A stretch of 64,000 nucleotides of DNA from Chloroflexota bacterium (GTDB lineage Bacteria; Chloroflexota; Anaerolineae; Caldilineales; Caldilineaceae). Of the stretch, positions 36,731 through 45,455 are shown in pieces. Each line of letters begins with the position of its first letter. Positions within the stretch are counted from its first letter, which is position 1. Made by a program: the position numbers and the translations under genes. The notes beneath the pieces are model-generated. The model was not told the DNA's origin and did not search any database. It saw only the letters and a list, made by a program, of their open reading frames with translations. The stretch spans positions 84,945 through 148,944 of the forward strand of contig JAGWYN010000007.1 in NCBI GenBank assembly GCA_018969295.1. The letters are read 5' to 3'.

Positions 36731-37972
36731 ATGGTCGACAACAACGGAACCCCACAGTCAGAGGAAGCGCTGCTCGACGAAACCGGGAAAGCCTATCTCA
36801 AGGCCAAAGCCATCCAAGAGGCCAAAAATGCGCTGCTGGGGGCCCAAAAACAGGGAGCCCAGCTCGAACGCGAGCTGGCCGCCGCCGGCACGACCGCCAA
36901 TCTGCCGACCCCCTTGGGCGGCGGCGCCACCCTCAACAGCACCGCACAGATCGCCCGGCTGGTCGTCCACCACGCGCTGCGCCACGAAGCAGAAAAGGCC
37001 GGCGCCCGGATCGACCAGCAGCTCTCTGCCAGGCAGACCGACCACAGCCGACGCCCCCATCTCCTCATCGTGGATACCCTCCACCTGCTCGAAGAACAGA
37101 CGGCACTGACCGCCGTGCAGAGCCAGCTGGCCAGCGCCACCCGGTCGGTCGAAAAACAGCTCGGCGAAAATACCGCACACCGACAAGCCTCCCCACAGCC
37201 CAAGACAGCCGGCAGCGAAATGGCCGAACCGGAAAAGGCAGCCATCTTCCCAGCCCTGCTCGGCGCTGTCGGGATCGGAGATGCACTGGGCACCGCAGCC
37301 GCCATGATCTCTGCCCTGAGCAGCGCTGCCGGCGCTGCCGCATCGGTCGCGTCCTGGTTCCGCAGAGAAAAAAACGCCGATGGATTCGATCTGACGGTGG
37401 AGAACACCACAGCCAGGCTGCTGCTGGCCCACAGCATCCAACAGCACAAGGTCTCTCTCGCAGGCTTCGGGCTGGTCAAACACTCCAGCCTCCTCCAGGC
37501 CCTGACTACCCTGCTGGAAAAACTGCACGAGCTGATTGACAGCGCCGCACAACTGGCCGCCCAGGCCAGCAGCCTGCCCGCCGGCGAACCAAAAACAACG
37601 CTGGAAGGTGCGCTGACCGCCAGCCAGCTGCTGCTCGAAACCGTCGGCAAACTCATCGACGGGCTCACCGCAGCCCCCCCCCCCGGCACAGTCCCCGCCC
37701 TCCGGCGGGCTCTGACCGCAGAACAGATGCTCGACCCCACCTACACCCATTTTCTCTACGTCCAGGTCGAAGCCGCCGGAGGACAGACCGTCACCGATAA
37801 AAGCCTCTGGCGATCCGCTCAGATCTCCTACGTCGGGGGCGGCGTGCTGAGCTATGTGCTGGCCGAAACCCACGGCACCATCGTGGCCGCAGATGTGCTG
37901 CCCGTCTTTTCTACCCTGGTCAACGCCGAAGAACCTAGGATGCAAAACGTGCTTCTGCCCGAAATCAAATAG
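36731..37972 (+). CDS. Unknown protein with coiled-coil N-terminus and hydrophobic hairpin
   Basis: 413 residues from ATG 36731, preceded by GAGGAGG. The N-terminal 160 residues are helical and charged, with coiled-coil character (AYLKAKAIQEAKNALLGAQKQGAQLERELAAA). A hydrophobic Ala/Gly-rich stretch near 175-215 (IFPALLGAVGIGDALGTAAAMISALS) could insert into membranes as a hairpin. A second helical region follows, then a beta-rich C-terminal part (SAQISYVGGGVLSYVLAE). I do not recognise a family; predatory or pore-forming roles would be speculation. Its 3' end overlaps the convergent MarR gene by 8 nt. Confidence 0.7.
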   Translation: MVDNNGTPQSEEALLDETGKAYLKAKAIQEAKNALLGAQKQGAQLERELAAAGTTANLPTPLGGGATLNSTAQIARLVVHHALRHEAEKAGARIDQQLSARQTDHSRRPHLLIVDTLHLLEEQTALTAVQSQLASATRSVEKQLGENTAHRQASPQPKTAGSEMAEPEKAAIFPALLGAVGIGDALGTAAAMISALSSAAGAAASVASWFRREKNADGFDLTVENTTARLLLAHSIQQHKVSLAGFGLVKHSSLLQALTTLLEKLHELIDSAAQLAAQASSLPAGEPKTTLEGALTASQLLLETVGKLIDGLTAAPPPGTVPALRRALTAEQMLDPTYTHFLYVQVEAAGGQTVTDKSLWRSAQISYVGGGVLSYVLAETHGTIVAADVLPVFSTLVNAEEPRMQNVLLPEIK

Positions 37973-38453
37973 CAGAGGGGGGGGCAGATCCCGCTGAATT
38001 TGCCCCGCACCCACCCTTTCCTAATTTTTTGCAGAGCTCGCCAAGCTGACGCTGCTCCTCAGCGGTCAGCACTCCCATTTCTGCCACGATCGCCGCAGCG
38101 TGGGCCGGAAAAAGCGCCTGGATCAACGCATGGCCCTCCTCGGTGAGCGCCACCATCACCACCCGTCGGTCGCGCGGGTCACGACAGCGCTGCACCAACC
38201 CACGCTTCTCCAGGTTGTCGATCACCAAGGTCGTGTTGCCGCCGCTTTTGAGCAGCTTGCCACAGATCTCAGTCTGAGACATGGCCCCCAGATGATAGAG
38301 CGTCTCCAAGGTGCCAAACTGGCTGATACTCAGACCCGGATGGGTGCCGTGCTGTGCAACGCGCGCGGCCAGCGAATTGTGCGCCCGCGTCAGCTTGATA
38401 AACGTATCCAACGCCAACACCTCTTCCGGGCTGCCCACATAATGGGTCGTCAT
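37965..38453 (-). CDS. MarR-family transcriptional regulator
   Basis: 162 residues from ATG at 38453 with GGGGAGG upstream. The winged helix-turn-helix covers SISQFGTLETLYHLGAMSQTEICGKLLKSGGNTTLVIDNLEKRGLVQR, and the wing contains the family signature DPRDRRVVMVALTEEG. MarR dimers usually repress nearby transport or efflux genes and respond to small ligands. It lies 88 nt downstream of purA on the same strand and converges with the unknown 413-residue gene. The target is not evident. Confidence 0.92.
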   Translation of the reverse strand: MTTHYVGSPEEVLALDTFIKLTRAHNSLAARVAQHGTHPGLSISQFGTLETLYHLGAMSQTEICGKLLKSGGNTTLVIDNLEKRGLVQRCRDPRDRRVVMVALTEEGHALIQALFPAHAAAIVAEMGVLTAEEQRQLGELCKKLGKGGCGANSAGSAPPSAI

Positions 38454-38541
38454 CGCACGTTGCCTCCCCTTTCTTACAGCCACAACGTTGCAAGCTCGGG
38501 CGATCCTGCAACAGGGCGTCAGCCACTCGGCCCAAGCACCC

Positions 38542-39813
38542 CTACACCGCAAACATCTGGTCGCGCGCAGCCCCCACCGACACATAGTCGATCTGGATCC
38601 CGGCCAGCTCGCTGATCCGCTGCAAATAGGCGCGCGCCTGGCTGGGCAACTCTTCCCAACGCCGACACCCCGCCGTCGAACAGCGCCACCCCTCCCAGAC
38701 TTCATAAACCGGCGTCACCTGCAGCAACACCGGCGTGTCCGGCATCGAGTCCGCCACCACCGTCCCGTCCGGCAGCTGGTACCCTACACAGATCTTGAGA
38801 AACTCAAAGCCGTCCAGCACATCCAGCTTGGTGATCGCCAGCCCGGTCATCCCGTTGAGCCAGGCCGCATAGCCGATCGCCACACCGTCAAACCAGCCAC
38901 AGCGTCGCGGACGCCCGGTCGTGGCCCCAAACTCGCTCCCCACTTCGCGCAGTCGGGCCCCGTCCGCATCGTGCAGCTCGGTCGGAAACGGACCCTCCCC
39001 AACCGCTGTGCTGTACGCCTTGACCACCCCGAGCACCCGGTCCAGCAGGCGCGCCGGCAGCCCAGCCCCAGACGCAGCATAGGCCGCCGTCGGGTTGCTG
39101 CTCGTCACGTAGGGATAGATCCCCCAGTCCAGATCCCGCATCACCCCTAGCTGCCCCTCCAACAGAATCTGCTTCTGCTGCTGCACCGCCCGCCGGGTCA
39201 TCGGCAGGGTGTCGATAATGCGCCCCCCCAATTTTTCACGATATTCCAGACACAACGCATAGAGCGCATCCCCGTCCAGCGGGGCTCCCCCCAAAAGCTC
39301 GATTTTGCGGTTCACCGTGCGCAGGGCATTCGCCAGCCGACTCTCCAACCACCCGGGCTGCAGCAAATCCCCCATGCGCAGCCCGACACGGGCCGCCTTG
39401 TCCGCATAGGCCGGCCCAATCCCACGCCGGGTCGTCCCAATCGTGTCCTTGCCGCGCGCCGCCTCCTCCAATCCATCCAGATCCCGATGATAGGGCATCA
39501 ACAGCTGTGCCCGCGTGCTGACCCAAAGGTTCTCCAGCTCGACCCCACTGGCCCTGAGCGTTTCCATCTCCTGGAGGAGCGACTGCGGGTTGACCACACA
39601 GCCAGAACCGATGATGTTCTGCGTGCGCGGGTTGAAAATGCCGCTCGGAATCAGGTGCAGCGCATGTTTGCCAAACGCGTTGATCACCGTATGCCCGGCA
39701 TTGTCCCCCCCCTGAAACCGAATCACAACATCCGCCTCCTGGGCAAGGTAGTCGATGATCCGCCCCTTGCCCTCGTCGCCCCACTGGGCTCCCACGACCG
39801 CAATGACTGCCAT
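38542..39813 (-). CDS. purA: Adenylosuccinate synthetase
   Basis: 423 residues, the usual length. It catalyses GTP-dependent addition of aspartate to IMP, the first committed step to AMP. The P-loop and catalytic start are VVGAQWGDEGKGRIIDYL; the position after GKG is Arg where Lys is common. The IMP site is GGDNAGHTV, and the later signatures GIGPAYADKAAR, YPYVTSSNPTAAY and GVVKAYSTAVGEGPFPTEL are all present. It follows the SDR gene by 19 nt. Confidence 0.96.
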   Translation of the reverse strand: MAVIAVVGAQWGDEGKGRIIDYLAQEADVVIRFQGGDNAGHTVINAFGKHALHLIPSGIFNPRTQNIIGSGCVVNPQSLLQEMETLRASGVELENLWVSTRAQLLMPYHRDLDGLEEAARGKDTIGTTRRGIGPAYADKAARVGLRMGDLLQPGWLESRLANALRTVNRKIELLGGAPLDGDALYALCLEYREKLGGRIIDTLPMTRRAVQQQKQILLEGQLGVMRDLDWGIYPYVTSSNPTAAYAASGAGLPARLLDRVLGVVKAYSTAVGEGPFPTELHDADGARLREVGSEFGATTGRPRRCGWFDGVAIGYAAWLNGMTGLAITKLDVLDGFEFLKICVGYQLPDGTVVADSMPDTPVLLQVTPVYEVWEGWRCSTAGCRRWEELPSQARAYLQRISELAGIQIDYVSVGAARDQMFAV

Positions 39814-39832
39814 CTGTTCTTTCTCCTGGTTG

Positions 39833-40585
39833 CTATTTGGCAGATTCTCCGCCGTCTACAGTCAATACCGTCCCCGTGATGAACGACGCCTCCGCAGAAC
39901 AGAGAAAAGCCGCAGCCTGCGCAATGTCCTCGGGCTGACCAATCCGCCCGATCGGGATCAAGGGCAGCTGGGCATCAAAAAATTCGGGCGGCATGGTGTC
40001 AAAAACCTCCGTGTGCACCAGCCCAGGACGAATGACGTTGGAGCGAATGCCGTGCGGCGCCAGTTCGATCGCCAGCCGCCGGCTGAACGCTTCCAAGGCC
40101 GCCTTGCTGGTCACATAGGCAATGTCGTCAAATTCCCCCATCGACACCCCGATGCTGCTGATGTGCAAAAGGCAGCCACGAACAGCCGCCAGATGCAGAC
40201 GCGCCGCCTGCACCAACGCAAACACAGCATCCAGGTTGACTGCCAACACCTGGCGCCACAGCTCAGGCGTCATCTCCTCCAGGTCAACCCCCGCTGCAAT
40301 GGCCGCATTGTTGACCAGAATGTCCAGACGACCATATTGCTGAATGACCTGACGCACCAGGCTGGCCGCATCCCCGGCAATGTCCCCGCGGATGGCCAGC
40401 GCCTCGTAGCCCGCAGCCCGCAGCAGCTCCGCCCGCTGCTGCACCACATGGCCGCGCCGCCCTACCAACGCCACCGCCGCTCCCTCTGCCGCCAGACGCC
40501 CCGCAATCGCCGCCCCAATGCCGGTGCCCCCCCCTGTGATGAGCGCCACTTTCTCAGAAAATCTTCGTTGCGTTTCTATTGCCAA
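39833..40585 (-). CDS. Short-chain dehydrogenase/reductase (classical SDR)
   Basis: 250 residues. The cofactor loop is ALITGGGTGIGAAIAGRLAAEG, followed by NNAAIAAG and the catalytic Ser in HISSIGVS with Tyr-x3-Lys (YVTSKAALEAF). The C-terminus (SFITGTVLTVDGGESAK) is typical of FabG-like enzymes. An arginine after the second strand (GRRG) favours NADP. The substrate is unknown. It is the first gene before purA on the minus strand and diverges from the aldo/keto reductase, whose promoter shares the 213-nt intergenic gap. Confidence 0.92.
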   Translation of the reverse strand: MAIETQRRFSEKVALITGGGTGIGAAIAGRLAAEGAAVALVGRRGHVVQQRAELLRAAGYEALAIRGDIAGDAASLVRQVIQQYGRLDILVNNAAIAAGVDLEEMTPELWRQVLAVNLDAVFALVQAARLHLAAVRGCLLHISSIGVSMGEFDDIAYVTSKAALEAFSRRLAIELAPHGIRSNVIRPGLVHTEVFDTMPPEFFDAQLPLIPIGRIGQPEDIAQAAAFLCSAEASFITGTVLTVDGGESAK

Positions 40586-40742
40586 TCTCTCCCCCCCCTG
40601 TTGCTTAAAGCTGCTCTCTCCATTCTAGCACCGCAACAAAGCCCCAGCCAAGCGACCACCTCCCCCGAAGACCACCTGCCCACCACCGAAGAGCCGATCC
40701 ACAACACTCCTCGGCCACCGTTAGGGAGCTGCACACATTCTG

Positions 40743-40751
40743 TGCTATCCT
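40743..40751 (+). promoter_or_regulatory. Predicted extended -10 promoter of the aldo/keto reductase gene
   Basis: TGCTATCCT: hexamer TATCCT (40746-40751) with TG one base before, 47 nt ahead of the start codon at 40799. Confidence 0.35.
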
Positions 40752-40798
40752 TCTGCCACTGTTTTTTGAAGGTTCCTGCCATACCAAAGGAGTTCGCC

Positions 40799-41773
40799 AT
40801 GCACTATCGGCCATTGGGTCACAGCGGGCTGAAAGTTTCCGCAATCGGATTCGGCGCTTGGGCCATCGGCGGCAGCTGGGGCCCCCAAAACGACCAGGAT
40901 TCCCTGGCCGCTCTCCACCAGGCCATCGACCAGGGAGTCAATCTGATCGACACCGCAGCCGGCTACGGCAACGGCAAAAGCGAACAGCTGATCGCACAGG
41001 TGCTCGCCGAACGCAGCGAACAGGTCTACGTGGCCACCAAAACCCCCCCGCTGCCCGGCAGCTGGCCTCCCAGCCCGTACGACCTGGCCGAAGATCGCTA
41101 CCCAGCCAGCTACCTGCGCCAAAATGTCGAAGAGCGGCTGCGCAATCTGCGCACCGACTGTCTCGATCTGCTCCAGCTGCATACCTGGACACGCGCCTGG
41201 AACAAAAACCCCACCCCCTTCGACGTGCTGCGTACCCTGCAGGCCGAAGGCAAAATTCGAACCATCGGCGTCTCTACCCCCGAACACGACCAGAACAGCG
41301 TGATCGACCTCATGCGCAACGGCTACGTCGACGCCGTCCAGGTCATCTACAACATCTTCGAGCAAGAACCCGCAGCCGAACTGCTGCCTGCCGCCGCAGA
41401 GCACGGCGTCGGTATTCTGGTGCGCGTCGTCTTCGATGAAGGAGTCCTGGCCGGCAACTACACGGCCAACACCCGCTTCGCCGAAGGAGACTTCCGCAAC
41501 AACTACTTCGCCGGCGACCGCCTGGCCCGGGCCGTTCAACGGGTCGACCAGATCAAGGCAGCAATCGCCCCCTTCGGCATTTCGATGCCCCAGGCAGCCC
41601 TCCAATTCGCCCTGGCCCACCCGGCAGTCAGCACCGTCATCCCAGGCATCCGCAATGGCGCACAGGCCGCCGCCAACACCGCTGCCGCCGACGCCCCCCC
41701 TCTCCCCCACCCCCTGTTGGCCACCCTGCGCGAACACGCCTGGCTGCGCAGTTTCTGGTACGCCGGCAAATAA
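40799..41773 (+). CDS. Aldo/keto reductase
   Basis: 324 residues of the NADPH-dependent aldo/keto reductase barrel. The catalytic tetrad is visible: Asp and Tyr in LIDTAAGYGNGKSE, Lys in YVATKTPP and His in LLQLHTW. The cofactor end is ALAHPAVSTVIPGIRNGAQ. AAAGGAG lies 8 nt before ATG 40799. Similar enzymes reduce sugar aldehydes or ketones; the substrate is not evident. It is followed by 147 nt of spacer and then the his block. Confidence 0.92.
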   Translation: MHYRPLGHSGLKVSAIGFGAWAIGGSWGPQNDQDSLAALHQAIDQGVNLIDTAAGYGNGKSEQLIAQVLAERSEQVYVATKTPPLPGSWPPSPYDLAEDRYPASYLRQNVEERLRNLRTDCLDLLQLHTWTRAWNKNPTPFDVLRTLQAEGKIRTIGVSTPEHDQNSVIDLMRNGYVDAVQVIYNIFEQEPAAELLPAAAEHGVGILVRVVFDEGVLAGNYTANTRFAEGDFRNNYFAGDRLARAVQRVDQIKAAIAPFGISMPQAALQFALAHPAVSTVIPGIRNGAQAAANTAAADAPPLPHPLLATLREHAWLRSFWYAGK

Positions 41774-41920
41774 GCCGCTCCGTTTGGGTATGAGAAGTTA
41801 CGGATCCAGCACGGCAATACAGCTACACTCTCAGAGAGCAGGTCTTAGAAGAGCCAACCCTGCTGGCAGCAGTGCCGGGCCAAAGGCCGGCCACAACCGA
41901 GGCGCGACAAGGTTTCTGAG

Positions 41921-43120
41921 ATGATCATCTACCCGGCAATCGATCTTCGTCAAGGACGGTGCGTACGACTGCGCCAGGGCAACCCGGCAGAAGAAACAGT
42001 CTTCGGCGACGATCCAGCCTCTATGGCACGCTTCTGGGCAGAACAAGGGGCAGAATGGCTGCACGTGGTCAATCTGGATGGAGCCTTCAATGCCCCCCAG
42101 CTGGATACCCTGCAGGAGCCCGAGCTCCCTGCGCTGCCCATCAACCTGCGCCGGCTGCAAGAGATTCGCCACGCCGTCAAGATCCCAATCCAGTTCGGCG
42201 GCGGGCTGCGCACCCTGGACGATATTCAACTTGCCCTCCAGCTGGGAGCCGACCGCGTGGTCCTCGGCACAGTCGCCATCGAAAACCCAGCCCTGGTCTC
42301 AACTGCCCTGCTGCGCTGGGGAGCCGACCGCATCGTGATAGGCATCGACGCACGCGACGGCAAGGTGGCAACCCACGGCTGGCAGTCCACCAGCCGCGTC
42401 GACGCCATCGACCTTGGCCACCAGATGCAGGCCCAAGGCGTGCGCCGGGTCGTCTACACCGACATCAGCCGCGATGGCATGCTCTCCGGCGTCAATCTCC
42501 CCATGACCACCCGCATGGGCGACCTCACCGGGCTGAAGGTGATCGCCAGCGGCGGGGTCGCCAACCTCGCCGATATCGAGGCGCTGAAAACCCACGAACA
42601 TTACAACATCGACGGCGTCATCACAGGCCAGGCCATCTACACCGGAACACTCAACCTCGCCGCCGCCATCCAGGTCGGCCACCGAGCGCTCCGCCTCTGC
42701 AGCGCCGGATTGATCCCGTTCCGCATCGAAGCGGGCAAAGCTGAATTTTTGCTCCTCTACAACCTCTTCTTCGAACAGTGGCAGTTCCCACGCGGCGGCA
42801 GCCACCACAACGAAGGCGAAATTGCCTGCGCCCGCCGCGAGTTCTCCGAAGAGGCCGGCCTGCCCGTCCGCAAGGTCTTCAAAAATTGCCGCTCCGAACT
42901 CAACTACACCACCTCGATCCGGGGCTACGAGATCGAACGCACCGTCGTCTATTACCTGGCCGAGATCGGCCCCGGCGAAATCCGGCTCGGCGATGAAAAC
43001 CACTGTGAAGCGCGCTGGGTCTCTGCCCAGGAAGCCTGGGAATTGCTCGCCGAAACCGGCCCCGAACAATTGCCCGCGCTGGACACCGCATTGGCCTTCC
43101 TTCACCCTCCTCGCCTATAA
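41921..43120 (+). CDS. hisA: HisA isomerase fused to a Nudix hydrolase domain
   Basis: 399 residues. Residues 1-247 form the HisA barrel (ProFAR isomerase, fourth step of histidine synthesis), with catalytic Asp in MIIYPAIDLRQGRCVRL and Asp in VVYTDISRDGML and phosphate loops FGGGLRT and ASGGVAN. After a short hydrophobic linker, residues 258-399 are a Nudix domain with a complete box fitting GX5EX7REUXEEXGU (GSHHNEGEIA then REFSEEAGL). Nudix enzymes hydrolyse nucleoside diphosphates linked to other groups. HisF starts 7 nt later, and hisI, hisE and nudC follow. The fusion is unusual; a role on a phosphoribosyl-nucleotide is inference. Confidence 0.93.
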   Translation: MIIYPAIDLRQGRCVRLRQGNPAEETVFGDDPASMARFWAEQGAEWLHVVNLDGAFNAPQLDTLQEPELPALPINLRRLQEIRHAVKIPIQFGGGLRTLDDIQLALQLGADRVVLGTVAIENPALVSTALLRWGADRIVIGIDARDGKVATHGWQSTSRVDAIDLGHQMQAQGVRRVVYTDISRDGMLSGVNLPMTTRMGDLTGLKVIASGGVANLADIEALKTHEHYNIDGVITGQAIYTGTLNLAAAIQVGHRALRLCSAGLIPFRIEAGKAEFLLLYNLFFEQWQFPRGGSHHNEGEIACARREFSEEAGLPVRKVFKNCRSELNYTTSIRGYEIERTVVYYLAEIGPGEIRLGDENHCEARWVSAQEAWELLAETGPEQLPALDTALAFLHPPRL

Positions 43121-43127
43121 TGACCCT

Positions 43128-43916
43128 ATGCTGGCAAAACGCATTATTCCTTGTCTGGATGTCAAAGCAGGGCGCGTCGTCAAAGGGGTCAATTTTGTTG
43201 ACCTGATCGACGCCGGTGACCCGGTCGAGCAGGCGAAGGTCTACGACGCCGAAGGCGCCGACGAGCTCGTCTTCCTCGACATCACCGCCACCCACGAGGC
43301 ACGCGCCATCATGATCGAAATGGTCCGCCGCGTGGCCGACAGCGTCTTTATCCCCTTCACCGTCGGCGGCGGCATCCGCACCGTCGACGATATGCGGGCC
43401 ATCCTGCTGGCCGGCGCCGACAAGGTAAGCGTCAACAGCGCCGCCGTCCACAACCCTGCCTTGATCACCGAAGCCGCCACCCGCTTCGGCAGCCAGTGCA
43501 TCGTGATCGCCATCGACGCCCGCCGCCGCCCTGCCCACTCCCCACCAGGAAGCGGCTGGGAGGTCTTCGTCAGCGGCGGACGCATCCCCACCGGCCTCGA
43601 TGCAGTCGCCTGGGCCCGCGAGACAGAACAACGGGGGGCAGGCGAAATTCTGCTCACCTCTATGGACTGCGACGGCACCAAAGCAGGCTACGATATCGAA
43701 CTCACCCGCGCCCTCAGCGACGCCGTCTCCATCCCCGTCATCGCCAGCGGCGGCGCCGGCCAGATCGACCACTTCCGCCAAGCCCTGGTCGAAGGCGGCG
43801 CCGCCGCCGCATTGGCCGCCAGCCTCTTCCATTTTCGGGAACTGAGCATCCTGTCCATCAAAACAGCCCTCCGTACCGCTGGAATTCCTGTGCGCATCCC
43901 GCTGGACCTGCTATGA
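43128..43916 (+). CDS. hisF: Imidazole glycerol phosphate synthase, cyclase subunit
   Basis: 262 residues. With HisH (not in this window) it forms imidazole glycerol phosphate and AICAR. The catalytic Asp pair is in IIPCLDVKAGRVVKGVNF and LLTSMDCDGTKAGYD; FTVGGGIRTVDD and IPVIASGGAGQIDHF are the phosphate sites. It starts 7 nt after the HisA-Nudix stop, without an obvious Shine-Dalgarno. A perfect TATAAT at 43116-43121 lies 7 nt before the ATG. The end overlaps hisI by 4 nt. Confidence 0.95.
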   Translation: MLAKRIIPCLDVKAGRVVKGVNFVDLIDAGDPVEQAKVYDAEGADELVFLDITATHEARAIMIEMVRRVADSVFIPFTVGGGIRTVDDMRAILLAGADKVSVNSAAVHNPALITEAATRFGSQCIVIAIDARRRPAHSPPGSGWEVFVSGGRIPTGLDAVAWARETEQRGAGEILLTSMDCDGTKAGYDIELTRALSDAVSIPVIASGGAGQIDHFRQALVEGGAAAALAASLFHFRELSILSIKTALRTAGIPVRIPLDLL

Positions 43917-44251
43917 CCCCAATCGACCCGCTGCTCCAAATCCGCTACGACAACGCCGGCCTCATCCCCGCCATCGTCCAGGATGTGCACACCCGCCAGG
44001 TGCTGATGATGGCCTGGATGAACGCTGAAAGCTTGCAGCGCACACTGGCATGCGGAGAGACCATCTTCTGGAGCCGCAGCCGCCAGGAGTTCTGGCACAA
44101 AGGCGCCACCAGCGGCCATACCCAAAAGGTCTGTGCCATCCACCTCGACTGCGACGGCGACACCCTGCTGGTCGAGGTCGAACCCGCTGGCCCCGCCTGC
44201 CACACAGGAGCCGTCTCCTGCTTTTTTCGCCCGATCCCGCCCAACCGCTAG
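43913..44251 (+). CDS. hisI: Phosphoribosyl-AMP cyclohydrolase
   Basis: 112 residues, third step of histidine synthesis, opening the purine ring of PR-AMP. Signatures are VLMMAWMNAESLQRTL, FWSRSRQEFWHKGATSGH and the metal-binding DCDGDTLLVEVEPAGPACHTG. It is separate from HisE, not fused as in enterobacteria. ATG overlaps the hisF stop (ATGA), so it is translationally coupled. Confidence 0.95.
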   Translation: MTPIDPLLQIRYDNAGLIPAIVQDVHTRQVLMMAWMNAESLQRTLACGETIFWSRSRQEFWHKGATSGHTQKVCAIHLDCDGDTLLVEVEPAGPACHTGAVSCFFRPIPPNR

Positions 44252-44277
44252 CCGCCCGCCCGGCAAAGGAATTGTCG

Positions 44278-44556
44278 ATGTCGACCCTCCACCAGTTAGC
44301 CCAGACCATCCAAGAACGCCGCACCCACCCCTCCCCCGGCTCTTACACAGCAGCCCTCTTCGCCAAAGGCGAAAACGAAGTGCTCAAAAAAATGGGGGAA
44401 GAAGCCGTCGAGGTCATTATCGCCGCCAAAGGCGAGAGCGACGACCGGGTGATCTACGAGCTGGCTGATTTTGTCTACCACACACTCGTTTTTCTCAACC
44501 TGCGCGGGCTGCGCTGGGAAGAGGTCGAGGCCGAGCTGGCCCAAAGGTTCAAATAG
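44278..44556 (+). CDS. hisE: Phosphoribosyl-ATP pyrophosphohydrolase
   Basis: 92 residues, second step of histidine synthesis (PR-ATP to PR-AMP plus PPi). It is a MazG-like helical fold with the metal site KKMGEEAVEVIIAAK and ELADFVYHTLVFL. AAAGGA precedes ATG 44278. Because a dedicated HisE is present, the Nudix domain on HisA is not needed for this step. The stop overlaps the nudC start by one base. Confidence 0.95.
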   Translation: MSTLHQLAQTIQERRTHPSPGSYTAALFAKGENEVLKKMGEEAVEVIIAAKGESDDRVIYELADFVYHTLVFLNLRGLRWEEVEAELAQRFK

Positions 44557-45422
44557 TGCCCCCGCCACTCGTCTTTCTCCCTGCTGTTCGCGCACCCGAA
44601 GTGGCGGCCCCAGCCCGCTGGTACCTCTACCAGGAAGACCGGCTGGTGCTCGACCATCGCACAGGAGACCCCCTGCTCCCCCTCGCCCGCACCGCCGACG
44701 AGCTGGGGTTCGCCCCGCTGCGCACCCAATACCTGGGCCAGATGGAGAGAGCAGCCCCCCTCCATTGCTTTTCAGGCGAACTCTCGGCCGCCTCCTCCCT
44801 GCCAGCCGGCTTCCACACCCACGAACTGCGCAGCCTCTTCGAAGTCTTCCCCGAAGAAGAAGTCGTGCTCGCCGGCCGCGCCCGACAGGTCGTCCAGTGG
44901 GAGCGAGACCACCAGTTCTGCGGCCGCTGCGGCAGCGTGACCGACCCCATGCCCAACGAACGAGCACGCCGCTGCCCCACCTGCGATCTGACCAGCTACC
45001 CCCGCATTTCACCGGCCATCATCGTCGCCGTCACCCGCCAGTGCGAAGAGGGCCCCCGCATCCTGCTCGCCCGCAACCAACGCTTCCCCGCCGGACGCTA
45101 CAGCGTCGTGGCCGGCTTCGTCGAACCAGGCGAAACCCTCGAAGAATGCGTGCACCGCGAGGTGGCCGAAGAGACCGGCATCTCCATCACCAATCTCCGC
45201 TACTTCCACAGCCAACCCTGGCCCTTCCCCAACTCCCTGATGCTCGCCTTCACCGCCGAATACGCCGGCGGCGATTTCTTGTTCGCAGAAGAAGAGATCG
45301 CCGACGCCCAGTGGTTTTCACCCACAGCCCTGCCTCTGCTCCCCCCCAAAATCAGCATCGCCCGCAAGCTGATCGACGACTTCATCAGACAACACGCCCC
45401 TGACAGCCTGGATCCATCCTGA
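44556..45422 (+). CDS. nudC: NAD(H) pyrophosphatase, NudC family
   Basis: 288 residues from GTG at 44556, which shares a base with the hisE stop. An N-terminal NudC-like domain is followed by a zinc ribbon (CGRCGS and CPTCDL), then the Nudix box GFVEPGETLEECVHREVAEETG and the diagnostic SQPWPFPNS motif of NADH pyrophosphatases. It hydrolyses NAD(H) to NMN(H) and AMP and can remove NAD caps from RNA. Its position at the end of the his block, beside a HisA-Nudix fusion, is noteworthy. Confidence 0.94.
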   Translation: MPPPLVFLPAVRAPEVAAPARWYLYQEDRLVLDHRTGDPLLPLARTADELGFAPLRTQYLGQMERAAPLHCFSGELSAASSLPAGFHTHELRSLFEVFPEEEVVLAGRARQVVQWERDHQFCGRCGSVTDPMPNERARRCPTCDLTSYPRISPAIIVAVTRQCEEGPRILLARNQRFPAGRYSVVAGFVEPGETLEECVHREVAEETGISITNLRYFHSQPWPFPNSLMLAFTAEYAGGDFLFAEEEIADAQWFSPTALPLLPPKISIARKLIDDFIRQHAPDSLDPS

Positions 45423-45455
45423 CCTCACCGAGTGAAAGGCCCATCCAATCTTTTT

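Noticed and set aside
42720..43120. Separate Nudix gene downstream of hisA
   Set aside because: There is no stop codon or new ribosome-binding site between the HisA and Nudix parts; one continuous frame covers both.
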